Counted from the first letter of the stretch, positions 44,151 to 53,150 are shown. The stretch is 64,000 bases of DNA from Lysobacter capsici (GCF_018732085.1 NZ_CP076103.1:2294001-2358000), one strand, 5' to 3'. Program-made: numbers and translations. The notes: generated by a model from the sequence alone, not told the origin.

Positions 44151-45227
44151 ATGAACGAAAAGTGGAACCGATCTTTTTCCGAACTGATCCGGCGCAGCCG
44201 CCCGGCCTATTGGGGCAATTGGGCGCTCAACGCGCAGGTCCAGCCCGGTGCGATCGGCATCGTCGACCCGCAATCGGGCGACTTCCGTCTGGTGGCCGAG
44301 ACCATGCCGAACCTCAAGGTCAAACGCCTGCCGGTGTCCAACTCCTGGCAGCTGTTGTCGGAAAAGGTCTCGCGCACCGAGGCCAAGGCCGACATCAGCG
44401 GTGAAGTCACCGATCCCGATACCGGCGTCAAGGGCGAGGCCGGCGTCGAGGTCAGCTGGTCGATGTCGCAGGAAGGCTCGATCGCGTCGGAGTTCTCGCT
44501 GCGCGAAGAGGCCTATCTGGAAGAACTGACCCAGGTCGAGAAGAACCAGGCCTGGCTGGCCCAGCAGGCGGCCGGCGTGGGCTTCGGCGGCAACGGCGAG
44601 ATCGCCCAGGGCTTCGGCGTGATCACCGGCGTGCTGTACGCCAACAGCGGCCTCAACGTGGGCTCGCAGGCGAAGGACTCGGCGTTCGCGATCGCCGGCC
44701 GCGCCAGCGCGGTGCATGAAATGCTCGGCGGCGCGACCGCCAAGGGTTCGTTCACCTCGGTGCGCAAGGCCAAGAGCATCGACAAGCACCTGTGGCCGGA
44801 TCACGCCAACACGATCGCGTCGGGCCCGGTGCCGATCGCGTACACCTTCGCCTCGTTCGAAGGCAAGCTGCTGATCCCGAACTGGGTCAGCAAGATCGGC
44901 GGGTTCGAGATCTTCTTCAGCAACCGGCCCGGCAGCACCTACATCGTCGCGATCGAACTGAGCTACAAGGTCGGCGACAAGACCCATAACGATTCGTTCG
45001 AAATCAGCGGCGGCCTGTCGCGCACGGTCGGCAACATTCCGTTGAACGCCACCGACATCCGGGTCAAGGCGCGTTTCAAGGGCGTGATCAACAGCGACAC
45101 CTACGAGCGCAGCTGGGCGCGTCCGCTGGGCCAGTGGCTGACCGGGCAGCGCCACATCGACATGTACGGCGTGTGGCCGGGCGCGACGCAGTTCTCGGTG
45201 CGCGAAGAGCCGCAGAGCGGCGGCTGA
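44151..45227 (+). CDS. Unknown beta-rich protein, first of a two-gene unit
   Basis: I cannot name a family. A 358-residue protein with a strong AGGAG before the ATG and no signal peptide or transmembrane helix. N-terminal part: GAIGIVDPQSGDFRLVAE and a charged region with alternating strands (about residues 60-115). The middle is glycine-rich (142-172, GVGFGGNGEIAQGFGVITGV). The C-terminal part (about 245-350) looks like a beta-sandwich: GFEIFFSNRP, VAIELSYKVGDK, EISGGLSRTVGNIPLNATDI and a last WPGATQFSVRE. The GGLS-RTV-x-IPLNATDI pattern recalls domains fused to toxins and cytolysins, but that is a weak analogy. Probably co-transcribed with the 101-residue gene. Confidence 0.75.
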   Translation: MNEKWNRSFSELIRRSRPAYWGNWALNAQVQPGAIGIVDPQSGDFRLVAETMPNLKVKRLPVSNSWQLLSEKVSRTEAKADISGEVTDPDTGVKGEAGVEVSWSMSQEGSIASEFSLREEAYLEELTQVEKNQAWLAQQAAGVGFGGNGEIAQGFGVITGVLYANSGLNVGSQAKDSAFAIAGRASAVHEMLGGATAKGSFTSVRKAKSIDKHLWPDHANTIASGPVPIAYTFASFEGKLLIPNWVSKIGGFEIFFSNRPGSTYIVAIELSYKVGDKTHNDSFEISGGLSRTVGNIPLNATDIRVKARFKGVINSDTYERSWARPLGQWLTGQRHIDMYGVWPGATQFSVREEPQSGG

Positions 45228-45246
45228 TATCACATCAACAACGTAG

Positions 45247-45273
45247 GGCCCCGGCGCGCGACGCGCCGGGGCC
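45247..45273 (+). promoter_or_regulatory. Strong hairpin between the two genes of the unknown unit
   Basis: GGCCCCGGCGCG-CGA-CGCGCCGGGGCC is a perfect 12-base GC stem with a three-base loop. It ends one base before the GGGAG ribosome-binding site of the downstream gene and has no T run, so it is not a classic terminator. It may stabilise the upstream message, attenuate, or limit access to the second start. Confidence 0.8.
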
Positions 45274-45287
45274 GGGAGTCGAAACTC

Positions 45288-45593
45288 ATGCCGTACGAAT
45301 ACGTAACCAGCTTCAACCCGAAGAAACTGCAGAAAATGCAGGACCCCGAGGCCACTCAAGCGGTGCTGCAGGAAATCGAGACCCTGGCCGGGCAGACCGA
45401 GCCGGTCAAGGGCGATCAGATCAATCAGTGGCTGGGCCTGCTCGCCCAGAGCGAGATCATGGCGCAGAAGTGGAAGGGCGGCGGCACCCTGATCGAGGTC
45501 TATCCCAGCGGCAAGAAGAACGAAGACCGGATCATGATGTCGGTGTCCGACGGCGTGGTTGATATCCAGGACGTCGGCGTCAGTCGGCACTGA
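45288..45593 (+). CDS. Unknown 101-residue protein
   Basis: A small soluble protein: MPYEYVTSFNPKKLQKMQD, a helical middle (EATQAVLQEIETLAGQTEP) and a beta-rich end GGGTLIEVYPSGKKNEDRIM. No membrane segment, signal or recognised motif. GGGAG lies about nine bases before the ATG. It starts 60 bases after the upstream unknown gene, with a hairpin between. As a small partner of a larger protein of unknown function it could be an immunity, chaperone or regulatory subunit, but nothing in the sequence decides this. Confidence 0.7.
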   Translation: MPYEYVTSFNPKKLQKMQDPEATQAVLQEIETLAGQTEPVKGDQINQWLGLLAQSEIMAQKWKGGGTLIEVYPSGKKNEDRIMMSVSDGVVDIQDVGVSRH

Positions 45594-45947
45594 TCGGTGC
45601 GGTCTACACGCGGCGCCGCGTGGCCGCCCGGTTCGATCCGCGTGTCGCACCGTGTGCGGATGCCGTGCCGCCGCCGCGCGCGTAAACCATAAGCACAGCG
45701 AGGCGGCCTCAAGATCGCCAAAATCGGCTCCCCTCTTTGGAAAAGAGGAGTTGTGGGAGATTCGCTTTTCGCCCGGCCGCCACTGTTCCGGTGACGCCCG
45801 GCTTATTGCGTGAACCAGCATCGCAGCGCTGCCGCGACAACGTCACCGGCTTATCCACCGATGCGTCGATTGTCATCCAACCCGGCCAGACTGGACGCGC
45901 GGCGCTGTCGCCGCGCGTCCTTCGCTTGTCCGAGTTAGGATTCCCGC
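45594..45947. repeat. Intergenic region with a partial family-E hairpin
   Basis: No gene is supported. At about 45728-45752 CCCCTCTTTGGAAAAGAGGAG forms a hairpin resembling one arm of the family-E element, followed by GAGATTCGCTTTTCG, a variant of the family-E GATTTGCTTTT stretch; the other arm is missing. The remaining sequence has no feature I can name. Confidence 0.55.
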
Positions 45948-47258
45948 ATGCCGCTTTCCCATGCACCGCGCCGGGCCCTGGCCGCGTTGGCGCTGTTGAC
46001 CGCCAGCCTGGCCGCCGTCGCCCTCGACCGGACCCCCGCCATGACCGACGCCTCGCCGCCCGCCGCCGCGCTCGGCCAGCACGGATTGATCGTGATCGCC
46101 CACCGCGGCGCCAGCGGCTATCGGCCCGAACACACGCTGGAGGCCTACCGCCTGGCGATCCAGATGGGCGCCGACTTCATCGAACCCGACCTCGTCGCCA
46201 CCCGCGACGGTGAACTGGTGGTCCGCCACGAGAACGAAATCTCCGGCACCACCGACGTCGCCGATCATCCCGAATTCGCCGCGCGCAAGACCACCAAGCT
46301 CATCGACGGCGAGAGCCTGACCGGCTGGTTCACCGAGGACTTCACCCTCGCCGAACTCAAGACCCTGCGCGCCAAGGAACGCATACCGCAGATCCGCCCG
46401 GGCAATACCCGCTTCGACGGGCAGTTCCAGATCGCCACGTTCAAGGAAGTGATCGCGCTGGCGCGGCAGGAAAGCCGCGACGGCCGCACCATCGGTATCT
46501 ACCCGGAAACCAAGCACCCGACCTGGTTCGCCAGCGAAGGCAAGCACCTCGACGGTACGCCGATCGGGATTTCGCTCGGCGAGAAACTGGTGGCGACGCT
46601 GGTCAGCGAAGGCTTCACCGATCCGCGCCGCGTGTACATCCAGAGTTTCGAAGTCGCCAACCTGATCGAACTCAAGCAGCGCATCCTGCCCAAGGCCGGC
46701 ATCGATCTGCCGTTGGTGCAGTTGTACGGCGATTTCCAGCGCGATCGGCCCTACGACTTCGTCTACAACGCAGGCCGGCATGCCGATCTGAAGGCGATCT
46801 ACGGCGGCTTGATCGAGGCGATCCCCGGCGGCCTCGACGGCCAGACACCGTTCGCGGCGCTGACCGAAGCCGATGCGCTGGCGTGGATGAAGCAGCATTA
46901 CGTGTCGGGCCTGGGCCCGTCGACCGCCAGCCTGATTTCGCGCGCGCCGCTGCCGGCCAAGCGCGACGCCGATGGCGACGGCCGCGCGCTGCTGGGTACG
47001 CGCAACACCGGTTTCGTCCATCCCGTGCTCGGCCGCGCGCTGGCGCTGGGATTGCAGGTCCACCCGTACACGGTGCGCGCCGAAGAGCCGTTCCTGACCC
47101 AGACCGCGAACGGCGTCGACCAGAGCGCGCTGGCGCAGGCCTTGCAGCTGTACGGCCTGGGCGTGCAAGGGTTCTTCATCGACCAGCCCGATATCGGCGT
47201 GGCGGCGCGCAAGTTGTTTCTGGAGCAGAGCCGGATCGTCGCACCGGCATCGCGTTGA
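45948..47258 (+). CDS. glpQ: Exported glycerophosphodiester phosphodiesterase
   Basis: A 436-residue periplasmic enzyme that hydrolyses glycerophosphodiesters to glycerol 3-phosphate and alcohol. The signal region is MPLSHAPRRALAALALLTAS. Catalytic residues of the GDPD fold are visible: His52-Arg53 in IAHRGASGYRPEHT with Glu61, Glu79 and Asp81 in IEPDLVATRDG, and His94 in VVRHENEIS. The long insert and DFTLAELKTLRAKERIP fit the GlpQ-like (periplasmic) branch rather than UgpQ. The C-terminal HPYTVRAEE and FIDQPDIG complete the barrel. Confidence 0.92.
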   Translation: MPLSHAPRRALAALALLTASLAAVALDRTPAMTDASPPAAALGQHGLIVIAHRGASGYRPEHTLEAYRLAIQMGADFIEPDLVATRDGELVVRHENEISGTTDVADHPEFAARKTTKLIDGESLTGWFTEDFTLAELKTLRAKERIPQIRPGNTRFDGQFQIATFKEVIALARQESRDGRTIGIYPETKHPTWFASEGKHLDGTPIGISLGEKLVATLVSEGFTDPRRVYIQSFEVANLIELKQRILPKAGIDLPLVQLYGDFQRDRPYDFVYNAGRHADLKAIYGGLIEAIPGGLDGQTPFAALTEADALAWMKQHYVSGLGPSTASLISRAPLPAKRDADGDGRALLGTRNTGFVHPVLGRALALGLQVHPYTVRAEEPFLTQTANGVDQSALAQALQLYGLGVQGFFIDQPDIGVAARKLFLEQSRIVAPASR

Positions 47259-47901
47259 TCGGCGTGATAGCCACGCCGTGTAGCGGCGACATTCGCCCCC
47301 TGTAGGAGCGGCGTGAGCCGCGACCGCGGACCGATACGTTCGCGGCGCCTGCTGGATGCGCGGTCGCGGCTCGCGCCGCTCCTACAGGGAGCCGATGCGG
47401 ATTGCGCCGTGGCTCACGCACCCGCGTGGTCGCGTCAGCCGACTGTAGGAGCGCCGCGAGTCGCGACCGCGTGCCGACACGTTCGCGGCGCTTGCGCGGC
47501 GTCTGCTGGATGCGCGGTCGCGGCTCGCGCCGCTCCTGCAGGGGGCCGATGCTGATTGCGCCGTGGCTCACGCACCCGCGTGGTTGCGTCAGCCGACTGT
47601 AGGAGCGCCGCAAGTCGCGACCGCGTGCTGACACGTTCGCGGCGCTTGCGCGGCGTCTGCTGGATGCGCGGTCGCGGCTCGCGCCGCTCCTACAGGGGGC
47701 CGATGTCGTTTGCGCCGTGGCTCACACACTCGCGTAGTCGCGTCAGCCGACTGTAGGAGCGCCGCAAGTCGCGACCGCGTGCTGACACGTTCGCGGCGCT
47801 TGCGCGGCGTCTGCTGGATGCGCGGTCGCGGCTCGCGCCGCTCCTGCAGGGGGCCGCGTGGCCATGTCGCGATACGGGCAGCCACGCGGGACCTGCGCAA
47901 C
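47259..47901. repeat. Array of 154-bp direct repeats carrying inverted family-A pairs
   Basis: Three head-to-tail units of 154 bases begin at 47441, 47595 and 47749 (the last incomplete, to about 47855). A fourth, first unit (47298-47440) lacks 11 bases. Each unit holds one forward and one reverse family-A element (47301 and 47359; 47444 and 47513; 47598 and 47667; 47752 and 47821) separated by a spacer, then about 55 bases of unique sequence (GCCGTGGCTCACGCACCCGCG). The units are near-identical. No gene is present. Confidence 0.9.
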
Positions 47902-48750
47902 TCAGCCCAGCGCAGCCTGCAAGGTCGCACCGCAATCGGCCTGCAGCTTCAAGGTGGCGATATCGTCGGCGCGAGTGACGCCGCGGTTGAGCAGGGCCAG
48001 CGGCAGGCCGGCTTCGCGCGCGGCGCGGGCGAAGCGAAAGCCCGAATAGACCATCAGCGAAGAACCCACCACCAACATCGCATCGGCCTGCGCCAGCGCC
48101 TGCTGCGCCGCGGCGACGCGCGCGCGCGGTACGTTTTCGCCGAAGAACACCACATCGGGTTTGATCAGTCCGCCGCACTGCTCGCACACCGGCGTGGCGA
48201 AGCGTTCGAACGCTAGGCCTTCCAGGTCGGCGTCGCCGTCGGGCAGCGCCGCGGCGCCCAGGTCGAGCCAGTCGGGATTGCGCTGCGCCAGTTCCGCCTG
48301 CAACGACTCGCGGTCGCGCCGCGCGCCGCAATCCAGGCAGACCACTTCGTCGAGCCGGCCGTGCAGGTCGACCACGTCGCGGCTGCCGGCGCGCGCGTGC
48401 AGGCCGTCGACGTTCTGGGTCACCAGGGTGGTGTGGGTATCGTCGCTTTGCTGCCAGCGCGCCAAGGCGGTGTGTCCGCGGTTGGGCTGCGCACCGGCAA
48501 ACCCCGGCCAGCCGACGAAGCTGCGCGCCCAGTAGCGGGCGCGGGCGCGCGCATCGCCGACGAAGGCGCGAAAATCGATCGGCGGCTTGCGCTGCCAGGC
48601 GCCGCTTTCGTCGCGGTAATGCGGGATGCCCGAATCGGTGCTGATGCCGGCGCCGGTCAGCACGAACACGCGCCGATGCGGACGCAGCCAATCGCGCAGC
48701 CTCTGCGCGGCGTCGGTGTCGATGGGCAAGGCGGATGCGTCGGTGTTCAT
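47902..48750 (-). CDS. cobB: NAD-dependent protein deacylase, sirtuin family
   Basis: A 282-residue Sir2 enzyme. GAGIS (residues 33-37) in the Rossmann fold, TQNVDGLH (111-118) and catalytic His130 are in place. Four zinc-ligand cysteines form CLDC (138, 141) and CEQC (189, 192) with a 47-residue insertion between. FGENVP and GSSLMVYS complete the NAD site. The spacing of the Cys pairs recalls class II (SIRT4-like) sirtuins rather than E. coli CobB. An upstream TTG at 48810 is also in frame; ATG 48750 is chosen. It is not next to any defence-type effector domain. Confidence 0.92.
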   Translation of the reverse strand: MNTDASALPIDTDAAQRLRDWLRPHRRVFVLTGAGISTDSGIPHYRDESGAWQRKPPIDFRAFVGDARARARYWARSFVGWPGFAGAQPNRGHTALARWQQSDDTHTTLVTQNVDGLHARAGSRDVVDLHGRLDEVVCLDCGARRDRESLQAELAQRNPDWLDLGAAALPDGDADLEGLAFERFATPVCEQCGGLIKPDVVFFGENVPRARVAAAQQALAQADAMLVVGSSLMVYSGFRFARAAREAGLPLALLNRGVTRADDIATLKLQADCGATLQAALG

Positions 48751-48879
48751 GCGGCGGACGGCCGGATCGTGGCGGAGGGCTGAATGGGAGATGGTGGCGT
48801 TCCAGGCCAATCCAAGCCGGATGGGGCGTGGCGCGAACCTGGACGGCCTCGGCCATTGCCGTTGGCCGCGCGCGGTCGA

Positions 48880-49332
48880 TTACAGGTCGAGCGGACGTAT
48901 CAGCTTCACCGGTCCCAACCGGTCGCGTTCGGCATCGCTGTCGTCGGGGTCGTGATCGAAGAACACGCTGCCGTAGTCGTCGCCGAGGAAGGCGCGGCCT
49001 TCGATCCAGACGATGCACCAGCCAGGCGCCTGGCTCGGACCGTGCCGGGTTCCGTCGCAGACGGTCGAGCATTGCAGGGCGATCGACAGTTCGCGCGCCA
49101 GTTGCAGGCCCAATTCGTAGGCATCGCGGCCGGACAGATCGAGGATATCGAGCAGGAACCCGAACTCGCTGGGATTGGACCGCACGGTGAGGAATACGTT
49201 GGCCGCATCGTTCTCCTCCAGACGCTCCCATGCAGGCTCGCCCCACTGCAGCCGTGCATCCGGCGCATGCCGCGCGATCGCGGCCTCGACCGCGGCGCGG
49301 TCCGGTGACTTGGACAATCCGACGTACATCAT
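48880..49332 (-). CDS. Hypothetical protein (150 residues)
   Basis: Not recognised. A soluble acidic protein starting MMYVGLSKSPDRAAVEAAIAR, with WGEPAWERLEENDAANVFLTV, an internal DILDLSGRDAYELGLQLARE helix and a late VWIEGRAFLGDDYGSVFFDHD. The fold looks alpha/beta. Two adjacent ATGs (49332, 49329) are possible. It lies upstream of cobB on the same strand, 129 bases away, so co-transcription is possible but not required. Confidence 0.65.
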   Translation of the reverse strand: MMYVGLSKSPDRAAVEAAIARHAPDARLQWGEPAWERLEENDAANVFLTVRSNPSEFGFLLDILDLSGRDAYELGLQLARELSIALQCSTVCDGTRHGPSQAPGWCIVWIEGRAFLGDDYGSVFFDHDPDDSDAERDRLGPVKLIRPLDL

Positions 49333-49387
49333 GGGCTGGACGCGGCAGTCGCGAGGCTTTCGATCATAGCTCGCAGGCGTGTGGCGA

Positions 49388-49420
49388 CAAGAAGGCCGCC
49401 CGGATCGCTCCGGGCGGCCT
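49388..49420 (-). terminator. Intrinsic terminator after the adhesin gene
   Basis: AGGCCGCCCGGA and TCCGGGCGGCCT form a perfect 12-base stem with a four-base loop, followed on the minus strand by TTCTTGTC. It lies about 130 bases past the adhesin stop and ahead of the 150-residue gene. Confidence 0.88.
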
Positions 49421-49549
49421 GGCGACCGCGAAGGGGTGTTCGCGGACCGCCGGGGGAAGGTCGAGCTCCGGTCGCGCGCGCCAGGCGCGTGCCGGTGCTC
49501 ACCGGACCACATCGCTCATCGCCTCACGCCGCTCACTGCACCACATCGC

Positions 49550-52500
49550 TCACCACACCACACCCGCGCCGACCGTCACGCCGACATCGCCGCGCGAATT
49601 GCTGTTGCCCGACACCTTGTACACATAGCGGCCGTCCTCGGTGATGGTCGAGATGCCGATCGCGAAGCCACTTTCGCCGCGGAACGAGCTGGCCGCGATC
49701 GCCGCCATGCTCTTGCCGGGCATGTACGACTGCGGCAGGCCCGCGACCGCCATCGCCGAGGCCACGCCGGCGCTGGCCTTGTCGTCGAGCTGGCCGATCT
49801 CGCGACGCAGGGTGTTGCCCCAGTTGTCGGTGTACTGGTTGGAGGTGTTGATCGCCCGGTTCACGCCTTCGTTGAGCTGCTGCACGTTGACCGCGTCGGT
49901 GTTGGCGGTGCCGGCGCGGACGTTGCGGATGTTGACCGCCGCGCCGCCGTTGTTGAGCGTGACCTGGGTGTTGTTGACGCTGCCGTCGACGTTGGTGTCG
50001 TAGCGCACGGTGCCCGACTGCGACGCCTTGAGCTGAGCGACGTTGACCGCATCGTTGTCCTGCGCGCCGGCGGCGACGTTGACGATCTGCCGCTGTTGCC
50101 CGGCATTGCCGACCGAAACCGTGTTGGCGCGATCGGCCACCGCGCCCTGGCCGAGCGCGACCGCGCCCGACGCGGTGACGCTGGCGCTTTCGCCGATCGC
50201 GACCGCGTTGGTCGCGCTGGCGGCGATGTTGCTGTTGGCGCCGACCGCGGTGCTGCCGTCGGCGTTGACCCGCGCATTGCCGCCGACCGCGGTGTCGTTG
50301 GCGCCGGCGGCGTAGCTGTCGCCGCCGATCGCGGTGGCGTGGGTGCCGCCGGCGTTGGCGCTGGCGCCGACCGCGACGCCGCGCGAGCCGGCCGCGACCG
50401 AGGCATTGCCGGTGCCGTCGATGGCGATGCGCGGATCGGGCCCGGGATTGCCCGGCGGCAGGTTGTCGATGCGGTTGTTGATGTTGGTCAGGCTGGCATC
50501 GACCGCGGCGAAGGCGGCGCCGACGTTGCTGTAGTTGCCGCCCTGGACGGTGAAGTTCGGCGCGCCGAACACGCCGCCGTTGAACAGCGAACCGCCGCCG
50601 AAGATCGAGGCGACCGCCGCGCCGATGTCGTGGATCTGGCCGCCGTTGACCGCCTGCAGGCTGCCGGCGGCGATCTGGCCGTTGGCGAGGTTGTCCAGCG
50701 TGGTGCCGGTGCCGGCCGGTCCGCGCAGGGTGATCGCGCCGTAGTCGGGATTGCCGGTGCCGTCGTCGTCGTACTGCACGGCGAAGGCGTTGCCGGCGTT
50801 GATGTTGCCGTCCAGCGCGCTCAGCGCCGAACCCACGTCGTTGTAGGTGTTGCCGCCGATCAGATAATTCGGCGCGGTGAAGCTGCCGCCGGCGTTGAAC
50901 ACCGAGCCGCCGCCGAACAGGTTGGCGATCGAGGTGCCCAGGCCGAAGATCTGCCCGCCGTTGACGCCCTGCAGACTGCCGGCGGCGATCTGGCCGGCGG
51001 CGAGGTTGTCGAGCACGGTCCCGGTGCCGGCCGGGCCGGCGAGGGTGATGTTGCCGTAGTCGGGATTGCCGGTGCCGTCGTCGTCGTAACGCACGGCGAA
51101 GGCATTGGCGCCGCTGACGCCGCCGTCGAGCGCGGCCAGCGCGGCGCCGACGTTGTTGTAGCCGGTGCCGCCGATGACGTAGTTCGGCGCGGTGAAGGTA
51201 CCGCCGGCGTTGAACGCCGCGCCGCCGCCGAACACCGCCGCGGTGGCACCGCCGACCGCGAAGATCTGCCCGCCGTTGACCGCTTCCAGGCTGCCGGCCG
51301 CGATCTGGCCCGCGGCGAGATTGCCGATCAAGGTGCCGGTGCCGGCCGGCCCGCGTAGGGTGATCGCCCCGTAGTTCGGATTGCCGGCGCCGTCGTCGTT
51401 GTACTGCACCGAGAACGCATCGGCATTGGCCAGGCCGGTGTTGATCGCCGCCAGCGCCGAGCCGACGTTGTTGTAGCCGTTGCCTTCGATGACGTAGTTC
51501 GGCGCGGTCACGGTGCCGTCCGCGGCGACGCCCGCGCCGCCGCCGAGGCGTTGCGCGTTGGAGGCGCTGATCGCGAACACCTGAGCGCCGTTGATCGCCT
51601 GGGTGCTGCCGGCGTTGACCAGGCCGGCGCGCACGTTCGAAATCGTCGTGCCGCCTGCGCCTTGCAGGGTGACGTTGGCGAAGTCGGGCGTGCCGCCGAG
51701 GTCGTTGTACTTGACCGCGAACGGATCGGCCGCCGCGGTCGACAACGCGCCCTGCAACTGGGCGAGGTTGACCGCGTCGGTGCCGTTGCTGCCGGCGGCG
51801 ACGTTGGTGAGCTTGCGGGTCGCGCCGGCCGCGCCGATCGAGACCTCGCCCGAGGACGTCTGCGGCGCGACCAGGCCGAACGCGGTGTAGCCGGCCTGTG
51901 CGCCGACCGCGGTGCTCGAACCCGCGCCGAGCGCGACGCTGTTGGCGTGGGTGGAGGTCGCGCCGAAGCCCAGGATGGTCTGGCGGTTGGCGTTGCCGAA
52001 GCTGTTGTCGCCGATCACCACCGAATTGCCCAGGCGCGCGGCGTAGTTGGTGTCGGGACCGCCGGTGAAGCCGGCCGCGGCGGCGGTGATGGTGGGCAGT
52101 TGATGGCGCGCGTTGGTGCCCATCACGATGGTGTTGGAACCGTTGGCGTAGCTGCCGTCGCCGATGATGGTCTGGTTGTTCTGCGCGGCGTTGGTGCGCC
52201 AGGTGCAGGCCAGGCCGATGATGATGCACGAGGCGCTGTTGTTGTTGCCGGTGTAGTTGCTGTCCTGGAACTGGATGTAGCTGTCGGACTGCACCGCGCC
52301 GATCAGGGTCAGGTGATTGGCCGGCTGGTTGCCGTCCAGATCGAGCACGTTCGGCGCCTGCACCAGGTTGAGGATCAGCGACAGGTACGAGTAATTGAAA
52401 TTGGCGCGATCGATGGTCAGGCAGCCGCTGCCGAGCAGACCGCAGGCTTGATAGTCGTTGCCCAGCAGCCAGTTGCTCAGGTAGGCGCTGATGCCGGGCA

Positions 52501-52891
52501 GGGTGTTGTTCAACGCCGGCGGCGGTTCGATCACGCTCATCGGCGAGACCATGCCGCCGCCGTCGAAGGCGCTGGCCGAACTCCAGCTGGCGCGGTTGGG
52601 CATGCCGTCGAAGACCAAGGGCAGCAGTGGCGCTTCGCTGTCGAGCACGGCATCGCTGGTGCTGGCTTCGGACTTGGCAGTGTCGTCGCCGACGATCCTG
52701 GACGCCGCGGTTTCGGCCTCGCTCTTGGCCGCGGATTCCAGGTCGGCCGCGCTCGCGGCGATGGGCAGCAGCCCCATCAGCCCGACGGCGATGCATCCGC
52801 TCAACAGACCCATGCGCATGCGTCGTGCGCGTTCCGGCGCCTGGTAGGCGAGGGGCGTTTGCTTGCCGTGGTTCGGGTTGCGTGTGGTCAT
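49550..52891 (-). CDS. Trimeric autotransporter adhesin (YadA family)
   Basis: A 1113-residue type Vc secreted adhesin. The long N-terminal signal (MTTRNPNHGKQTPLAYQAPE, then the hydrophobic GLLSGCIAVGLMGLLPIAASA) has an extended n-region. A head with the YadA-type SVVIGDNSFGNANRQTIL and NSVALGAGS repeats follows, then about four units of 105 residues (starting TAPNYVI, with NAFAVQYDDDGTGNPDYGAI and GQIAAGSLQAVNGGQIF). A second head region of SVALG-type repeats and a stalk with NVAQL and DAVNVQQL necks come next, then the YadA anchor ending in VGVTVGAGVVW. It mediates attachment or autoaggregation. A good GGAGG precedes the ATG at 52891. Confidence 0.93.
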   Translation of the reverse strand: MTTRNPNHGKQTPLAYQAPERARRMRMGLLSGCIAVGLMGLLPIAASAADLESAAKSEAETAASRIVGDDTAKSEASTSDAVLDSEAPLLPLVFDGMPNRASWSSASAFDGGGMVSPMSVIEPPPALNNTLPGISAYLSNWLLGNDYQACGLLGSGCLTIDRANFNYSYLSLILNLVQAPNVLDLDGNQPANHLTLIGAVQSDSYIQFQDSNYTGNNNSASCIIIGLACTWRTNAAQNNQTIIGDGSYANGSNTIVMGTNARHQLPTITAAAAGFTGGPDTNYAARLGNSVVIGDNSFGNANRQTILGFGATSTHANSVALGAGSSTAVGAQAGYTAFGLVAPQTSSGEVSIGAAGATRKLTNVAAGSNGTDAVNLAQLQGALSTAAADPFAVKYNDLGGTPDFANVTLQGAGGTTISNVRAGLVNAGSTQAINGAQVFAISASNAQRLGGGAGVAADGTVTAPNYVIEGNGYNNVGSALAAINTGLANADAFSVQYNDDGAGNPNYGAITLRGPAGTGTLIGNLAAGQIAAGSLEAVNGGQIFAVGGATAAVFGGGAAFNAGGTFTAPNYVIGGTGYNNVGAALAALDGGVSGANAFAVRYDDDGTGNPDYGNITLAGPAGTGTVLDNLAAGQIAAGSLQGVNGGQIFGLGTSIANLFGGGSVFNAGGSFTAPNYLIGGNTYNDVGSALSALDGNINAGNAFAVQYDDDGTGNPDYGAITLRGPAGTGTTLDNLANGQIAAGSLQAVNGGQIHDIGAAVASIFGGGSLFNGGVFGAPNFTVQGGNYSNVGAAFAAVDASLTNINNRIDNLPPGNPGPDPRIAIDGTGNASVAAGSRGVAVGASANAGGTHATAIGGDSYAAGANDTAVGGNARVNADGSTAVGANSNIAASATNAVAIGESASVTASGAVALGQGAVADRANTVSVGNAGQQRQIVNVAAGAQDNDAVNVAQLKASQSGTVRYDTNVDGSVNNTQVTLNNGGAAVNIRNVRAGTANTDAVNVQQLNEGVNRAINTSNQYTDNWGNTLRREIGQLDDKASAGVASAMAVAGLPQSYMPGKSMAAIAASSFRGESGFAIGISTITEDGRYVYKVSGNSNSRGDVGVTVGAGVVW
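50540..51740 (-). repeat. Tandem 315-bp repeats inside the adhesin gene
   Basis: The coding sequence carries three to four head-to-tail units (starts of TAPNYVI-type motifs near 50556, 50868, 51183 and 51498), spaced 315 bases (312 for the last). They are highly alike at DNA level in the inner copies, with the outermost unit (about 51500-51740) diverged. Whole-unit spacing keeps the frame, so unit number may change by recombination without loss of the protein. Confidence 0.85.
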
Positions 52892-53122
52892 GACAGCCTC
52901 CGTCATTCGATAGCGGTAGGCCGATCGACATCGGGGGCGGAACGGGTGGTGGTGAATGCGTTGCAAGCTGGCCGCGGGGCCGCGATGTGTTCCCCTTTCC
53001 CCCTGATGCCGAGACTGCCGTGTTCGCTGGCGCGGTCAGTGCATCGGCGATTTCAGGCTAGGCGCGGCGCGGGGTGCAATACACTCACCGCTGCTCACGC
53101 TTCAGCTTGACGCTCAGGCAAC
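52892..53122. other. Intergenic region upstream of the adhesin
   Basis: This is the adhesin leader. It includes GGAGG six bases before the ATG and a region around 52970-53050 (CCCCTTTCCCCCTGATGCC) that may carry the promoter. No gene. The terminator of the upstream regulator lies at its far end. Confidence 0.5.
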
Positions 53123-53150
53123 GAAAAACGGCGGCCGCAGTGGCCGCCGT
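53123..53150 (-). terminator. Intrinsic terminator after the pseudo-receiver regulator
   Basis: ACGGCGGCC-GCAGT-GGCCGCCGT with, on the minus strand, TTTTTCGT after the stem, 46 bases beyond the regulator stop. It separates regulator and adhesin transcription. Confidence 0.9.

Noticed and set aside
47298..47855. Possible CRISPR array
   Set aside because: Unit spacing is 154 bases, not 60-70; the units are identical including spacers; the repeat is an inverted pair; and no cas gene is near.
47902..48750. Sirtuin as a Thoeris/DSR-type defence gene
   Set aside because: It has the canonical zinc Cys pairs and catalytic His of a protein deacylase, no effector fusion and no defence neighbour.
49533..52931. 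Alternative-frame open frame of 1132 codons over the adhesin
   Set aside because: Gly/Arg/Gln noise from the same repeats; the chosen frame has the signal peptide, necks and YadA anchor.
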